Assembly: GCF_043951865.1 (NCBI RefSeq)
Contig: NZ_JBINJF010000027.1
Location: forward strand, 1 to 61,990
Reading direction: 5' to 3'
Source of the DNA: JAMQKA01 sp043951865
GTDB taxonomy: Bacteria > Bacteroidota > Rhodothermia > Balneolales > Balneolaceae
DNA length: 61,990 nt
Positions 17,186 through 25,878 of the stretch are shown in pieces. The notes below the pieces were generated by a model that did no database searches, had not been told where the DNA came from, and worked only from the letters and a program-made list of their open reading frames with translations. How positions within the stretch are numbered: position 1 is the stretch's first letter; each line of letters begins with the position of its first letter. Both the position numbers and the translations under genes were made by a program.

Positions 17186-18916
17186 TTAATCTGCTACACT
17201 TTTCTTCCGCTCAACCGGATCGACAACCTCATACGGGAGTTTGTCAGTTACGCACCCCTCAGAAGCCGAGGAGACCAGCAGTGCATATTTATACAGGGCC
17301 CCGCTGTTTACTTTAAGCGGCGGAGCCTCCCATTTTTCGCGACGCGCCTCCAGCTCCTGCTCCGGGATGTCAATCTGCAGGACCCGCTCCTCAGCATCAA
17401 TAACAATCGGGTCTCCGTCCTCGAGCAGTGCAATGGGTCCGCCCACCTGGGCTTCAGGAGTTACGTGGCCGATGACAAACCCGTGTGATCCGCCGGAAAA
17501 GCGACCATCGGTGATCAGGGCCACCTCCTTACCGAGTCCCGCACCCATGATGGCAGCCGTAATAGACAACATTTCACGCATTCCGGGTCCGCCTTTTGGG
17601 CCCTCGTAGCGGATTACAACCACATCGCCCGCCTGCACTTTTCCATTCTGAATCGCTTTCAGGCTCTCTTCTTCAGACTCAAACACCTTTGCAGATCCTT
17701 CAAAGCGCAATCCCTCTTTCCCGGTTATTTTCGCCACGGCCCCTTCAGGAGCAAGATTTCCATAGAGCACCTGCAGGTGACCGGTCTCCTTAATCGGATC
17801 CGATATCGGTTGAATAATATTTTGTTCCTTCAGCAAACCGGGAACTTCGGCTACATTTTCAGCCAGCGTTTTACCCGTCACCGTAATACAATCTCCGTTC
17901 AGGTATCCTTCCTCCAGCAACAGCTTCTGCACGGCCGGCACCCCTCCCACGTTGAAGAGATCCTCCATCACATACTTGCCACTGGGTTTAAGATCAGCAA
18001 TAAACGGGGTGTCGTTGCTGATCTCCTGGAAATCGTCAATAGTGAAATCCACCTCGGCCGCATGGGCAATAGCCAGCATATGCATGACGGCATTGGTCGA
18101 TCCCCCCAGCGCCACAATCATCCGTACCGCGTTGGTCAGCGACTCCCTGGTGATGATATCCCGCGGTTTCAGATCCTGCTCCAGCAAGTTCAGGACCGCC
18201 TTGCCAGCCCGCCGGCACTCCTCCATTTTTTGCTGATGAGTGGCCGGAATCGATGAACTGAACGGCAGGCTCATTCCCATGGTTTCTATGGCTGAAGCCA
18301 TCGTATTCGCTGTATACATCCCACCACAAGCTCCCGCTCCGGGACACGCATGCTTGATCACGTTGTTGAGTTCATCCTTGTCAATATTCTCAGAAAGGTA
18401 TTCGCCATACGATTCAAATGCCGATACAATATTCAGATCCTCCCCTTTCCACTTTCCAGGACGGATCGTTCCCCCGTATACCATGATAGAGGGGCGGTTA
18501 AACCGCGCCATCGCCATCACCGAACCCGGCATGTTCTTGTCGCAGCCCACCACCGAAATATTGGCATCGTACCATTGGGCCCGCATAACGGTTTCAATTG
18601 AATCTGCGATGATATCGCGGGACTGAAGTGAATATTTCATTCCCTGCGTTCCCATCGAAATTCCATCGCTAACCCCAATACTGTGGAACACAAAGCCAAC
18701 CAGTCCGGCATCCCAAACACTGTCGCGTATCTGCTCCGCCAGCCCGTTCAGGTGCATGTTGCAGGGATTGCCCTCCCAGCCCGTGCTGGCGATACCCACC
18801 TGGGCCTTGTCCATATCTTCGTCGTCAAGACCGGCACCGTAGAGCATGGCGCGTGAGCCAACCTGTGATTCTTCCTGTGTAAGTCGGGAACTGTATTTAT
18901 TGAGTTTTTCAGCCAT
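17186..18916 (-). CDS. ilvD: Dihydroxy-acid dehydratase
   Basis: A 576-residue enzyme dehydrating dihydroxy-isovalerate and dihydroxy-methylvalerate in valine, leucine and isoleucine synthesis. Iron-sulfur and active-site Cys lie in VVGCDKNMPGSVMAMAR and HACPGAGACGGMYTANTM. The C-terminal GRFSGGSHGFVIGHVTPEA is family-typical. Full length. It diverges from the ilvB leader region, so it is transcribed separately from the rest of the branched-chain genes. No leader peptide was found on its side. Confidence 0.96.
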   Translation of the reverse strand: MAEKLNKYSSRLTQEESQVGSRAMLYGAGLDDEDMDKAQVGIASTGWEGNPCNMHLNGLAEQIRDSVWDAGLVGFVFHSIGVSDGISMGTQGMKYSLQSRDIIADSIETVMRAQWYDANISVVGCDKNMPGSVMAMARFNRPSIMVYGGTIRPGKWKGEDLNIVSAFESYGEYLSENIDKDELNNVIKHACPGAGACGGMYTANTMASAIETMGMSLPFSSSIPATHQQKMEECRRAGKAVLNLLEQDLKPRDIITRESLTNAVRMIVALGGSTNAVMHMLAIAHAAEVDFTIDDFQEISNDTPFIADLKPSGKYVMEDLFNVGGVPAVQKLLLEEGYLNGDCITVTGKTLAENVAEVPGLLKEQNIIQPISDPIKETGHLQVLYGNLAPEGAVAKITGKEGLRFEGSAKVFESEEESLKAIQNGKVQAGDVVVIRYEGPKGGPGMREMLSITAAIMGAGLGKEVALITDGRFSGGSHGFVIGHVTPEAQVGGPIALLEDGDPIVIDAEERVLQIDIPEQELEARREKWEAPPLKVNSGALYKYALLVSSASEGCVTDKLPYEVVDPVERKKSVAD

Positions 18917-19074
18917 AAAATTCAGAATATTCTTTAATAACCAATTTCTGTTAACGCAACCGTCAAGGGTATTAAAATAGTTCTACAATATACAGTGGAA
19001 AAGGAAAGTCTAAAGCTATAATAATCGTCAAACTTTACAAGAGAAATTTTTTTGATACTTTTTTTCTTTTTTGC

Positions 19075-19103
19075 TTGACATCAGAGCAATGGTTACCTAT
19101 TAT
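19075..19103 (+). promoter_or_regulatory. Consensus sigma-70 promoter of the ilv-leu operon
   Basis: TTGACA (19075-19080), a 17-base spacer, then TATTAT (19098-19103). Transcription would start near 19110, just before the leader ORF. An upstream T-rich tract may act as an UP-like element. The remaining 18917-19074 interval to ilvD shows no other clear signal. Confidence 0.75.
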
Positions 19104-19115
19104 TGAAGAGCTTCA

Positions 19116-19400
19116 TTGGAAAGCAAGCAAAAACTACTTTTGGGAAACAAAACAATACATACCGTTGTCGCCAACACCAATGCAAACGCCGTTTCCCGGC
19201 CTGCAGATCGTGATTTTTCCATCACCGTGTTGGTAGCGATTTCCCTTGTTGCTTCCCTTTCTATCTCTTTAGCTATATCCGTCTCTCCTGTAGTAGAGCT
19301 TATCAATAGTATCGGAACAGCAGGTATTGTTGTAGCCGTACTATCCATTCTACAGGTTCTGATTTCTGGCATTCTAATTCTAAATCTACTAATTAGCTAA
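19116..19400 (+). CDS. Candidate branched-chain leader peptide (ilv attenuator ORF)
   Basis: A 94-codon frame beginning with TTG and ending 99 bases before ilvB. Its last 60 residues contain 34 Ile, Leu or Val, and no Phe, Tyr, Trp, Met or Cys. They end with GILILNLLIS-stop. A membrane segment would normally contain some aromatic residues or Met, so this looks like a ribosome-stalling sensor for charged branched-chain tRNAs. The predicted transcript start is only about six bases upstream, so translation may be leaderless or start at an internal codon. Competing hairpins follow. The alternative is a small membrane protein. The function is inferred from composition and position. Confidence 0.6.
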   Translation: MESKQKLLLGNKTIHTVVANTNANAVSRPADRDFSITVLVAISLVASLSISLAISVSPVVELINSIGTAGIVVAVLSILQVLISGILILNLLIS

Positions 19401-19474
19401 CCAAAACAGCCAGAGGTTAGAACTTAAATCAAGCTCTTTTTACAAAAGATTTAACTTAAATTCTGACCTCTGGC
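19397..19474 (+). promoter_or_regulatory. Mutually exclusive hairpins between leader ORF and ilvB
   Basis: CTAACC (19397-19402), which contains the leader stop codon, can pair with GGTTAG (19415-19420). GGTTAG is also part of the 5' arm GCCAGAGGTTAGAACTTAA (from 19409), which pairs with the arm ending TTCTGACCTCTGGC (19461-19474). The second stem is long, with one mismatch and one G-U pair. A ribosome at the leader stop would block the first pairing. No uridine run follows, so control may be translational or by mRNA folding rather than termination. Confidence 0.5.
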
Positions 19475-19499
19475 GGGAAAAGTACATTAACGAGGTCAT

Positions 19500-21254
19500 A
19501 TGAACCACTTAAAAGCTCAAAAACTCGAACACGGCACCGATGAACAACCAATTGAGGCCTCGGAAACGCACGTAATGAACGGGGCAGAAATTTTGATTAA
19601 TACGCTGGAAGACCTGGAGGTAGATACTCTTTTTGGGTATCCGGGGGGAGCTGTATTACCGATTTACGATAAACTTTTTGATAGTCATGATATCCGGCAT
19701 GTTTTAATTCGACACGAACAAGCCGGAACACATGCTGCCGACGGATACGCCCGAGCTACCGGAAAACCAGGCGTAGTCCTGGTTACTTCCGGTCCGGGCG
19801 GTACCAATACCGTTACCGGTATTGCCACCGCGGCCATGGACTCCATTCCGCTGGTTGTTTTTACCGGGCAGGTGCCCTCCAGCCTTATTGGCAATGATGC
19901 CTTCCAGGAAGCGGATATCGTGGGCATAACCCGCCCGATCACCAAGCATAATTACCTGGTGAAGGATGTGGATGAGCTGGAGCATGTCATTCGAGAGGCC
20001 TTTCATGTAGCCACCAGCGGCCGCCCCGGGCCTGTACTGGTCGACCTTCCCAAAGATATGCTGAACACGGATGGTCGCTACAGCGGACTCAAGAAAATTT
20101 CGATGCCCAACTACAACCCGGTTACCGAAGGGCACAAATCCCAGATACGAAAAGCAGCGAAGTTGCTGAGCGAGGCGAAAAAGCCGTTGATCTACGCCGG
20201 TGGGGGAGCGATCCTCGGCGAAGCATGGGAGGAATTGACCGCCATGGCCGAGCGCCTTAACATCCCGGTGACCACCACCCTTATGGGGCTCGGTGCTTTC
20301 CCGGAAAGCAAGAAACAGTCGCTGGGCATGCTGGGCATGCACGGCACGTACTATGCCAACATGGCAACCACTGAGTGTGATGTGCTGCTGGCGGTCGGCG
20401 CTCGCTTTGATGACCGCGTAACAGGGCGCCTGGATGGATTTTCTCCCCACTCCCAAAAAATTCATATCGATATTGATCCCTCAAACATCGGAAAGAATGT
20501 AGAGGTGGAGGTTCCCATTGTGGGAGACGTCAAAAACGTACTGCCGCAAATTGATGAACTGACCGACGTTCCCGATACCAGCGAGTGGTGGAATACGATC
20601 GAAACGTGGAAAAAGGAGCATCCGCTTCGAATCCCCAAATCGGATGAAACGATCTATCCCCAGCACATGGTTGAGGAGATCTCCCGCATTACCAAGGGGG
20701 AAGCGATTGTTGTTACGGATGTTGGTCAGCACCAGATGTGGGCTGCACAGCACTACAACTTTAACCACCCGCGCTCCTGGCTCTCTTCGGGAGGACTCGG
20801 CACCATGGGGTACGGATTTCCAGCCGCCATGGGTGCTGCCTTTGGCTGTCCCGATCGTCCGGTCGTCTGCATCACCGGAGACGGCGGCTTCCAGATGACC
20901 GCCTATGAGCTGGCCACAGCTGTGGAATATGAAGTGCCGCTGAAAATTGCCATCATGAACAATAACTGCCTCGGTATGGTCCGGCAGTGGCAGGAGCTCT
21001 TCTTTAACAAGCGCTACAGCCACTCTATCCTCAAGAAGGGAAATCCGGACTTTGTCAAGCTGGCCGAAAGTTATGGGGCCATCGGAATGCGGGCTGTCAA
21101 CCCCAAAGAGATGACCGAGGTGCTCGAAAAAGCGATGAAGATCAATGATCGGCCCGTGGTTATGGACTTTCAGGTTGAAGAACATGAAAATTGCTACCCG
21201 ATGGTACCCTCGGGAGCAGCATTGAATGAAATGGTAGAAGGAGAAGAAGAATGA
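19500..21254 (+). CDS. ilvB: Acetolactate synthase, large catalytic subunit
   Basis: A 584-residue thiamine-diphosphate enzyme making acetolactate or acetohydroxybutyrate. The N-terminal domain holds DTLFGYPGGAVLPIYD with the catalytic Glu in RHEQAGTHAADGYARATG. A central FAD-type domain is at about 215-360. The C-terminal domain has GDGGFQMTAYELATAVEYEV and NNNCLGMVRQWQELFF, the ThDP/metal motif. About 25 extra residues precede the conserved core. The start has AGG eight bases upstream. ilvN overlaps its stop by four bases, so the subunits are translationally coupled. Confidence 0.96.
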   Translation: MNHLKAQKLEHGTDEQPIEASETHVMNGAEILINTLEDLEVDTLFGYPGGAVLPIYDKLFDSHDIRHVLIRHEQAGTHAADGYARATGKPGVVLVTSGPGGTNTVTGIATAAMDSIPLVVFTGQVPSSLIGNDAFQEADIVGITRPITKHNYLVKDVDELEHVIREAFHVATSGRPGPVLVDLPKDMLNTDGRYSGLKKISMPNYNPVTEGHKSQIRKAAKLLSEAKKPLIYAGGGAILGEAWEELTAMAERLNIPVTTTLMGLGAFPESKKQSLGMLGMHGTYYANMATTECDVLLAVGARFDDRVTGRLDGFSPHSQKIHIDIDPSNIGKNVEVEVPIVGDVKNVLPQIDELTDVPDTSEWWNTIETWKKEHPLRIPKSDETIYPQHMVEEISRITKGEAIVVTDVGQHQMWAAQHYNFNHPRSWLSSGGLGTMGYGFPAAMGAAFGCPDRPVVCITGDGGFQMTAYELATAVEYEVPLKIAIMNNNCLGMVRQWQELFFNKRYSHSILKKGNPDFVKLAESYGAIGMRAVNPKEMTEVLEKAMKINDRPVVMDFQVEEHENCYPMVPSGAALNEMVEGEEE

Positions 21255-21775
21255 TATCTACACAGAACGGGAAGACAGAGACGAAAAACAAGCATACCCT
21301 CTCGGTTCTGGTCAACTATAATCTCAACGCTCTTTCCAGAATCATTGGAATTTTCAGCGGAAAAGGGTTTGAGATCGACAGTGTCAGTTTTGGACCGGGA
21401 GAGGAATCGGGGCTTGCCCGAATCACCATTACCACGCACGGCGACGAACATATCATTGAGCAGATCACCAAGCAGCTCAACAAGATCATCGACGTGGTAA
21501 AGGTCACCGACCTGACGTATGAACACTTCGTGGAACGCGAGCTTGCCCTGGTCAAGGTGGCGGCCACCGCTTCCAGCCGTACCGAGGTGATGCAGGTAGC
21601 CCAGGTGTTTCGTGCCAAGGTGATCGACATCAGTCCCGAAAAGCTCTCCATAGAGGTGACGGGCAACCGCGATAAAGTAGACGCCTTCATCGGCATGATG
21701 GAACCGTTTGGAATATCGGAAGTGGCCCGAACCGGTACGGTAGCCCTGAAAAGAGAATACAGCGGAACAGTATAG
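21251..21775 (+). CDS. ilvN: Acetolactate synthase, small regulatory subunit
   Basis: A 174-residue protein. The N-terminal ACT domain (about 15-90) opens with HTLSVLVNYNLNALSRIIGI and GKGFEIDSVSFGP. A C-terminal ALS_ss_C domain follows (about 95-170). It binds the large subunit, raises its activity and confers valine feedback inhibition in characterised relatives. Its ATG overlaps the ilvB stop (ATGA). Confidence 0.95.
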   Translation: MISTQNGKTETKNKHTLSVLVNYNLNALSRIIGIFSGKGFEIDSVSFGPGEESGLARITITTHGDEHIIEQITKQLNKIIDVVKVTDLTYEHFVERELALVKVAATASSRTEVMQVAQVFRAKVIDISPEKLSIEVTGNRDKVDAFIGMMEPFGISEVARTGTVALKREYSGTV

Positions 21776-21831
21776 ACACTATTAGAAACCAGTATTAACT
21801 CAACACATAATTAAAAGCAGGATATATTTTA

Positions 21832-22848
21832 ATGAAAGCGAAGACCTATTATAACGATGATGCCGACCTTCAGTTTCTGGCCGATAAAACTGTAGCCATT
21901 ATGGGGTATGGAAGCCAGGGACATGCACACGCCCTTAACCTGAAAGAGAGTGGAGTTGACGTGGTCGTCGGGCTTCGGGAAGGCAGTTCCTCAAGGGATA
22001 ATGCCAAAAAAGCCGGTCTCAAAGTGCTCAACCCCGCCGAAGCCGCCCGGGCAGGCGACATCGTTATGATCCTGATCCCCGACCAGCACCAGGCCGATTT
22101 TTATGAGGAAAACGTAAAACCCAATCTCGAGGAAGGCAATGCCCTCGCTTTTGCGCACGGGTTCAACATCCATTTTGGAGCTATTGAACCGGAAGAAAAC
22201 GTAGATGTTTTCATGATCGCTCCCAAGAGCCCCGGTCACCTGGTTCGTCGCGTGTATGAGCAGGGATCAGGCGTTCCGTGCCTCGTGGCTGTCCACCAGG
22301 ATTATACCGGGTCGGCCAAAGATACCGCCCTGGCTTATGCCAAGGGACTTGGCGGAACCCACGCCGGTGTTATTGAAACCACTTTTAAAGAAGAGACCGA
22401 AACCGACCTTTTTGGGGAACAGGCCGTGCTTTGTGGCGGTACTTCCGAGCTGGTCAAAAAGGGATTTGAAGTACTGGTTGAAGCAGGCTACCAGCCCGAA
22501 ATTGCCTATTTCGAGTGCCTCCATGAGCTGAAGTTGATTGTTGACCTGATGTACGAAGGAGGCATTGAAGGCATGTATTACTCGGTCAGTGACACCGCTG
22601 AATATGGTGGGTTGACCCGCGGCACCGATGTCATTGATGATGAAACCAAGAAGCGCATGGAGAAAATGTTGAAGGACGTGCAGGATGGTTCCTTTGCCGA
22701 GGAGTGGATCAAGGAGAACAAGGATGGACTGCCCAACCTTACCAAGCTGCGTTCACAACTCGGTGACCATAAAATTGAGACCGTTGGAAAAGATCTCCGG
22801 TCCATGATGGACTGGATCGGCAACAGGGAAACGGAACCGGCTGAATAG
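21832..22848 (+). CDS. ilvC: Ketol-acid reductoisomerase
   Basis: A 338-residue class I enzyme. The NADP-binding domain has IMGYGSQGHAHALNLKESG, and GLREGSSSRDNAKKAG in the cofactor loop. The metal-binding helical domain has ETETDLFGEQAVLCGG and YECLHELKLIVDLMYEGG with acidic magnesium ligands. It converts acetolactate to dihydroxy-isovalerate and the homologue for isoleucine. Length matches the short bacterial class. It lies 56 bases after ilvN. Confidence 0.97.
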   Translation: MKAKTYYNDDADLQFLADKTVAIMGYGSQGHAHALNLKESGVDVVVGLREGSSSRDNAKKAGLKVLNPAEAARAGDIVMILIPDQHQADFYEENVKPNLEEGNALAFAHGFNIHFGAIEPEENVDVFMIAPKSPGHLVRRVYEQGSGVPCLVAVHQDYTGSAKDTALAYAKGLGGTHAGVIETTFKEETETDLFGEQAVLCGGTSELVKKGFEVLVEAGYQPEIAYFECLHELKLIVDLMYEGGIEGMYYSVSDTAEYGGLTRGTDVIDDETKKRMEKMLKDVQDGSFAEEWIKENKDGLPNLTKLRSQLGDHKIETVGKDLRSMMDWIGNRETEPAE

Positions 22849-22879
22849 TTTTCAAGACAGCTTCAAAACCATTAACAGA

Positions 22880-24484
22880 ATGACAGCAACGAATATCCAA
22901 ATTTTTGACACCACGCTGCGCGACGGCACCCAGGGAGAAAAAATCGCTTTTTCTGCCGAGGATAAAATACGTATCGCCCACAAGCTTGATGAATTTGGAT
23001 TCGACTATATCGAAGGGGGATGGCCCGGCTCCAATCCCAAGGACATGGAGTTTTTTGAACTGGCGAAACATCACAGCTTCAACAATGCCAGGATTGTGGC
23101 GTTTGGCAGCACGTGCCGCGCGGGAAATGCCGCTGAAGACGATGCCAACCTTTGTGCCCTCGTAGGGGCTGACACCGCCGCCGTCTCTCTTTTCGGCAAA
23201 AGCTGGTTGCTGCATGTAAAAAAGGCGTTGAAAATTTCTGCACAAGATAACCTCGACATCATCTCTGATTCCGTGGCTTTCCTGAAAAATCACGGGAAAG
23301 AGGTTATCTATGATGCCGAACATTTTTTCGACGGATACAAGGACAACCCGGAATATGCCGTCAAAACGCTCAAGGCCGCCGAACAGGCGGGCGCCGATGT
23401 GCTGGTGCTCTGCGATACCAACGGGGGAACGCTGACCCACGAGGTTACGCAGATCGTCTCGGAAGTGCGGGCACAGACCGATACCAGGCTGGGAATCCAC
23501 GCTCACAACGACAGTGAACTGGCGGTGGCCAATACCCTGGCCGCGGTCGCAGCCGGATGTGTACATGTGCAGGGGACCGTCAATGGGTACGGAGAACGAT
23601 GTGGGAATGCAAACCTTTGCTCAGTCGTGCCCAACTTGCAGCTTAAGCAGGATTACAGCTGCATTCCCCCGGGAAAGATGGACCAGCTCTCTTCCCTTTC
23701 GCACTTTGTCAGCGAACTGGCCAATGTGAGCCCGGACATCCGTCAACCCTATGTCGGGCGCAGCGCTTTTGCCCACAAGGGCGGTATTCATGTCAACGCC
23801 ATTATGAAAAATGAGCAGACATACGAACATGTTGTCCCTGAGAAGGTCGGAAACCGGCGGCGGGTGCTGGTGTCAGACCTCTCCGGAAAGAGTAATGTCT
23901 ACTACAAATCTGATGAGCTCGGCATTGAACTGGACAAACACGGAGATGACGCTCCTCAAATTGTTCAGAAACTGAAAGAACTTGAAAACCAGGGATACCA
24001 GTTTGAAGCGGCCGAAGCCTCGTTCGAACTGCTGGTTAAAAAGATGACGGAACCGTGGGAGGAATATTTTGCTTTAGAAGGGTTTCGCATCATCGTAGAA
24101 AAAAATGTCTCGGGCGGGGCCCGTTCAGAGGCCACCATCCGCCTGAAGGTCGGCGACCAGATCGAACATTGTGCTGCCGAAGGCAATGGACCGGTCAATG
24201 CCCTGGACGGGGCGATGCGCAAGGCGCTTCACAAGTTTTTCCCTGAAATTGACAATATGCACCTGCAGGATTACAAGGTGCGGGTCCTCAATGAAAAAGA
24301 TGGCACCGGCGCACGTGTTCGGGTGCTGATCGATTCTGCCGGGAGCGAGGATTCCTGGGGAACTGTCGGTGTATCGGAAAACATCATTGAAGCGAGCTGG
24401 CAGGCGCTTTCTGACAGCTTCAGCTATTTTTTGATGAAACAGGGTCAGGAAGTGCTGGACACCCAGGCCAATAAAGCAAGTTGA
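22880..24484 (+). CDS. cimA: Citramalate synthase
   Basis: A 534-residue protein of the isopropylmalate/homocitrate/citramalate synthase family. The HMGL-type barrel (about 1-300) starts IFDTTLRDGTQGEKIAFSAE and holds the metal ligands in GIHAHNDSELAVANTLAAV. The LeuA-type regulatory dimer domain is at about 395-525 (SEATIRLKVGDQIEH, AEGNGPVNALDGAM). The EKIAFS version of the signature and the length fit citramalate synthase and not LeuA. It condenses pyruvate with acetyl-CoA, giving a threonine-independent route to isoleucine. ilvA is absent from this window, which agrees with that role. Confidence 0.88.
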   Translation: MTATNIQIFDTTLRDGTQGEKIAFSAEDKIRIAHKLDEFGFDYIEGGWPGSNPKDMEFFELAKHHSFNNARIVAFGSTCRAGNAAEDDANLCALVGADTAAVSLFGKSWLLHVKKALKISAQDNLDIISDSVAFLKNHGKEVIYDAEHFFDGYKDNPEYAVKTLKAAEQAGADVLVLCDTNGGTLTHEVTQIVSEVRAQTDTRLGIHAHNDSELAVANTLAAVAAGCVHVQGTVNGYGERCGNANLCSVVPNLQLKQDYSCIPPGKMDQLSSLSHFVSELANVSPDIRQPYVGRSAFAHKGGIHVNAIMKNEQTYEHVVPEKVGNRRRVLVSDLSGKSNVYYKSDELGIELDKHGDDAPQIVQKLKELENQGYQFEAAEASFELLVKKMTEPWEEYFALEGFRIIVEKNVSGGARSEATIRLKVGDQIEHCAAEGNGPVNALDGAMRKALHKFFPEIDNMHLQDYKVRVLNEKDGTGARVRVLIDSAGSEDSWGTVGVSENIIEASWQALSDSFSYFLMKQGQEVLDTQANKAS

Positions 24485-24624
24485 GGGCAATCAATATTTT
24501 TATTCAACTATATCGATACAGCCTTCTGACGGCAATATCACCCAAAAAGAGCGATCAAATAATCACCAAATAACAATCGAGGCATAATCTAAACCATTAA
24601 GTTTAAGTCATAGATCACAGAATC

Positions 24625-25818
24625 ATGGAAAACCAAATTCAAATTTTCGACACCACGCTCAGAGATGGAGAACAATCTCCCGGGTTTAGCATGAACCAGG
24701 AAGAAAAATTAAAGCTTGCCCTCCAGCTTGAGCGTCTAAAGGCCGATGTTATCGAGGCCGGTTTTCCAATTGCATCCGAAGGTGACTATGAAACCGTCCG
24801 CGAGATCGGTAAAAAAATCAAACAGAGCACGGTTGCCGCGCTCTGCCGGACCAAGAAGCAGGATATTGACCGGGCCGCCTCTGCCCTGGAGTTTGCTGAA
24901 AAACCCCGTATCCACACCTTTATCGCCACGTCCGACATCCATATGCAGTACAAGCTCAAGAAGTCGCGCGAGGAAGTGCTGGAGTCGGCGGTGGAAGCGG
25001 TGGAATACGCCCACGCACTGTGCGACGAAGTGGAGTTTTCAGCAGAGGATGCCTCGCGCAGTGATCCTGAATTTCTCTACGAAATTTTTGAAGCCGTAAT
25101 CGACGCCGGGGCTGAAGTGATCAACGTGCCCGATACGGTGGGCTACGCCCTTCCCTGGGAATATGGCGAGCTGATTAAAGGCATTAAGGAAAACGTGCCC
25201 AATATCGACAGTGCGACCATCAGCGTGCACTGCCACAATGATCTTGGGTTGGCTGTGGCCAACTCGCTGGTCGCCGTGCAGAATGGTGCTCAGCAGATTG
25301 AATGTACCATCAACGGAATTGGAGAACGCGCCGGTAACGCCTCACTGGAAGAAATAGTCATGGCAATGGCCACCCGCGAAAACAATATTGGCAAAAAAAC
25401 CAATATCGTGACCGAAGAGCTCTACCCGGCCAGCCAGCTGCTGACCAAGATCACCGGCAACCCGGTGCAGCCCAACAAGGCTATTGTCGGCGAAAACGCG
25501 TTTGCGCACGAGGCGGGCATCCATCAACACGGAGTGTTGAACAACCCGATGACCTACGAAATCATGACCCCCAAATCGGTGGGACTTACCGGCAACCGCA
25601 TTGTGCTTGGCAAACATTCCGGCCGGTTTGCACTGAACAAGAAACTTGAAGATCTCGGGTACTCCCTGGTAAAAGAAGAGCTCGATCAGATTTATACCAA
25701 AGTAACCCGGCTTGCCGACCAGAAAAAGGTCGTGACAGACAGTGATCTGCTCATGCTGGTGGATGAAACACTGAATCACAAAAAAGTTTCCGGCGATACC
25801 ACCGTTACCCGGGAATGA
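24625..25818 (+). CDS. leuA: 2-isopropylmalate synthase, short form without regulatory domain
   Basis: A 397-residue enzyme condensing ketoisovalerate with acetyl-CoA, the committed step to leucine. It shows IFDTTLRDGEQSPGFSMNQE, HCHNDLGLAVANSLVAV and GENAFAHEAGIHQHGVL. The protein ends shortly after the accessory helices (LVDETLNHKKVSGDT). The C-terminal LeuA dimer domain that binds leucine in about 500-residue homologues is missing. The end is a clean stop with no homologous sequence after it, so it is not a recent truncation. A homocitrate-synthase-like role is a less likely alternative given the leuCDB neighbours. Confidence 0.88.
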   Translation: MENQIQIFDTTLRDGEQSPGFSMNQEEKLKLALQLERLKADVIEAGFPIASEGDYETVREIGKKIKQSTVAALCRTKKQDIDRAASALEFAEKPRIHTFIATSDIHMQYKLKKSREEVLESAVEAVEYAHALCDEVEFSAEDASRSDPEFLYEIFEAVIDAGAEVINVPDTVGYALPWEYGELIKGIKENVPNIDSATISVHCHNDLGLAVANSLVAVQNGAQQIECTINGIGERAGNASLEEIVMAMATRENNIGKKTNIVTEELYPASQLLTKITGNPVQPNKAIVGENAFAHEAGIHQHGVLNNPMTYEIMTPKSVGLTGNRIVLGKHSGRFALNKKLEDLGYSLVKEELDQIYTKVTRLADQKKVVTDSDLLMLVDETLNHKKVSGDTTVTRE

Positions 25819-25878
25819 AGAATTACACTATCCAGGAATATTAATCATAACTGATAAAACTACAGAGTTCGAATTACC

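Noticed and set aside
18917..19116. Leader peptide or riboswitch on the ilvD side
   Set aside because: No short ORF rich in branched-chain codons and no riboswitch-like or T-box-like layout found.
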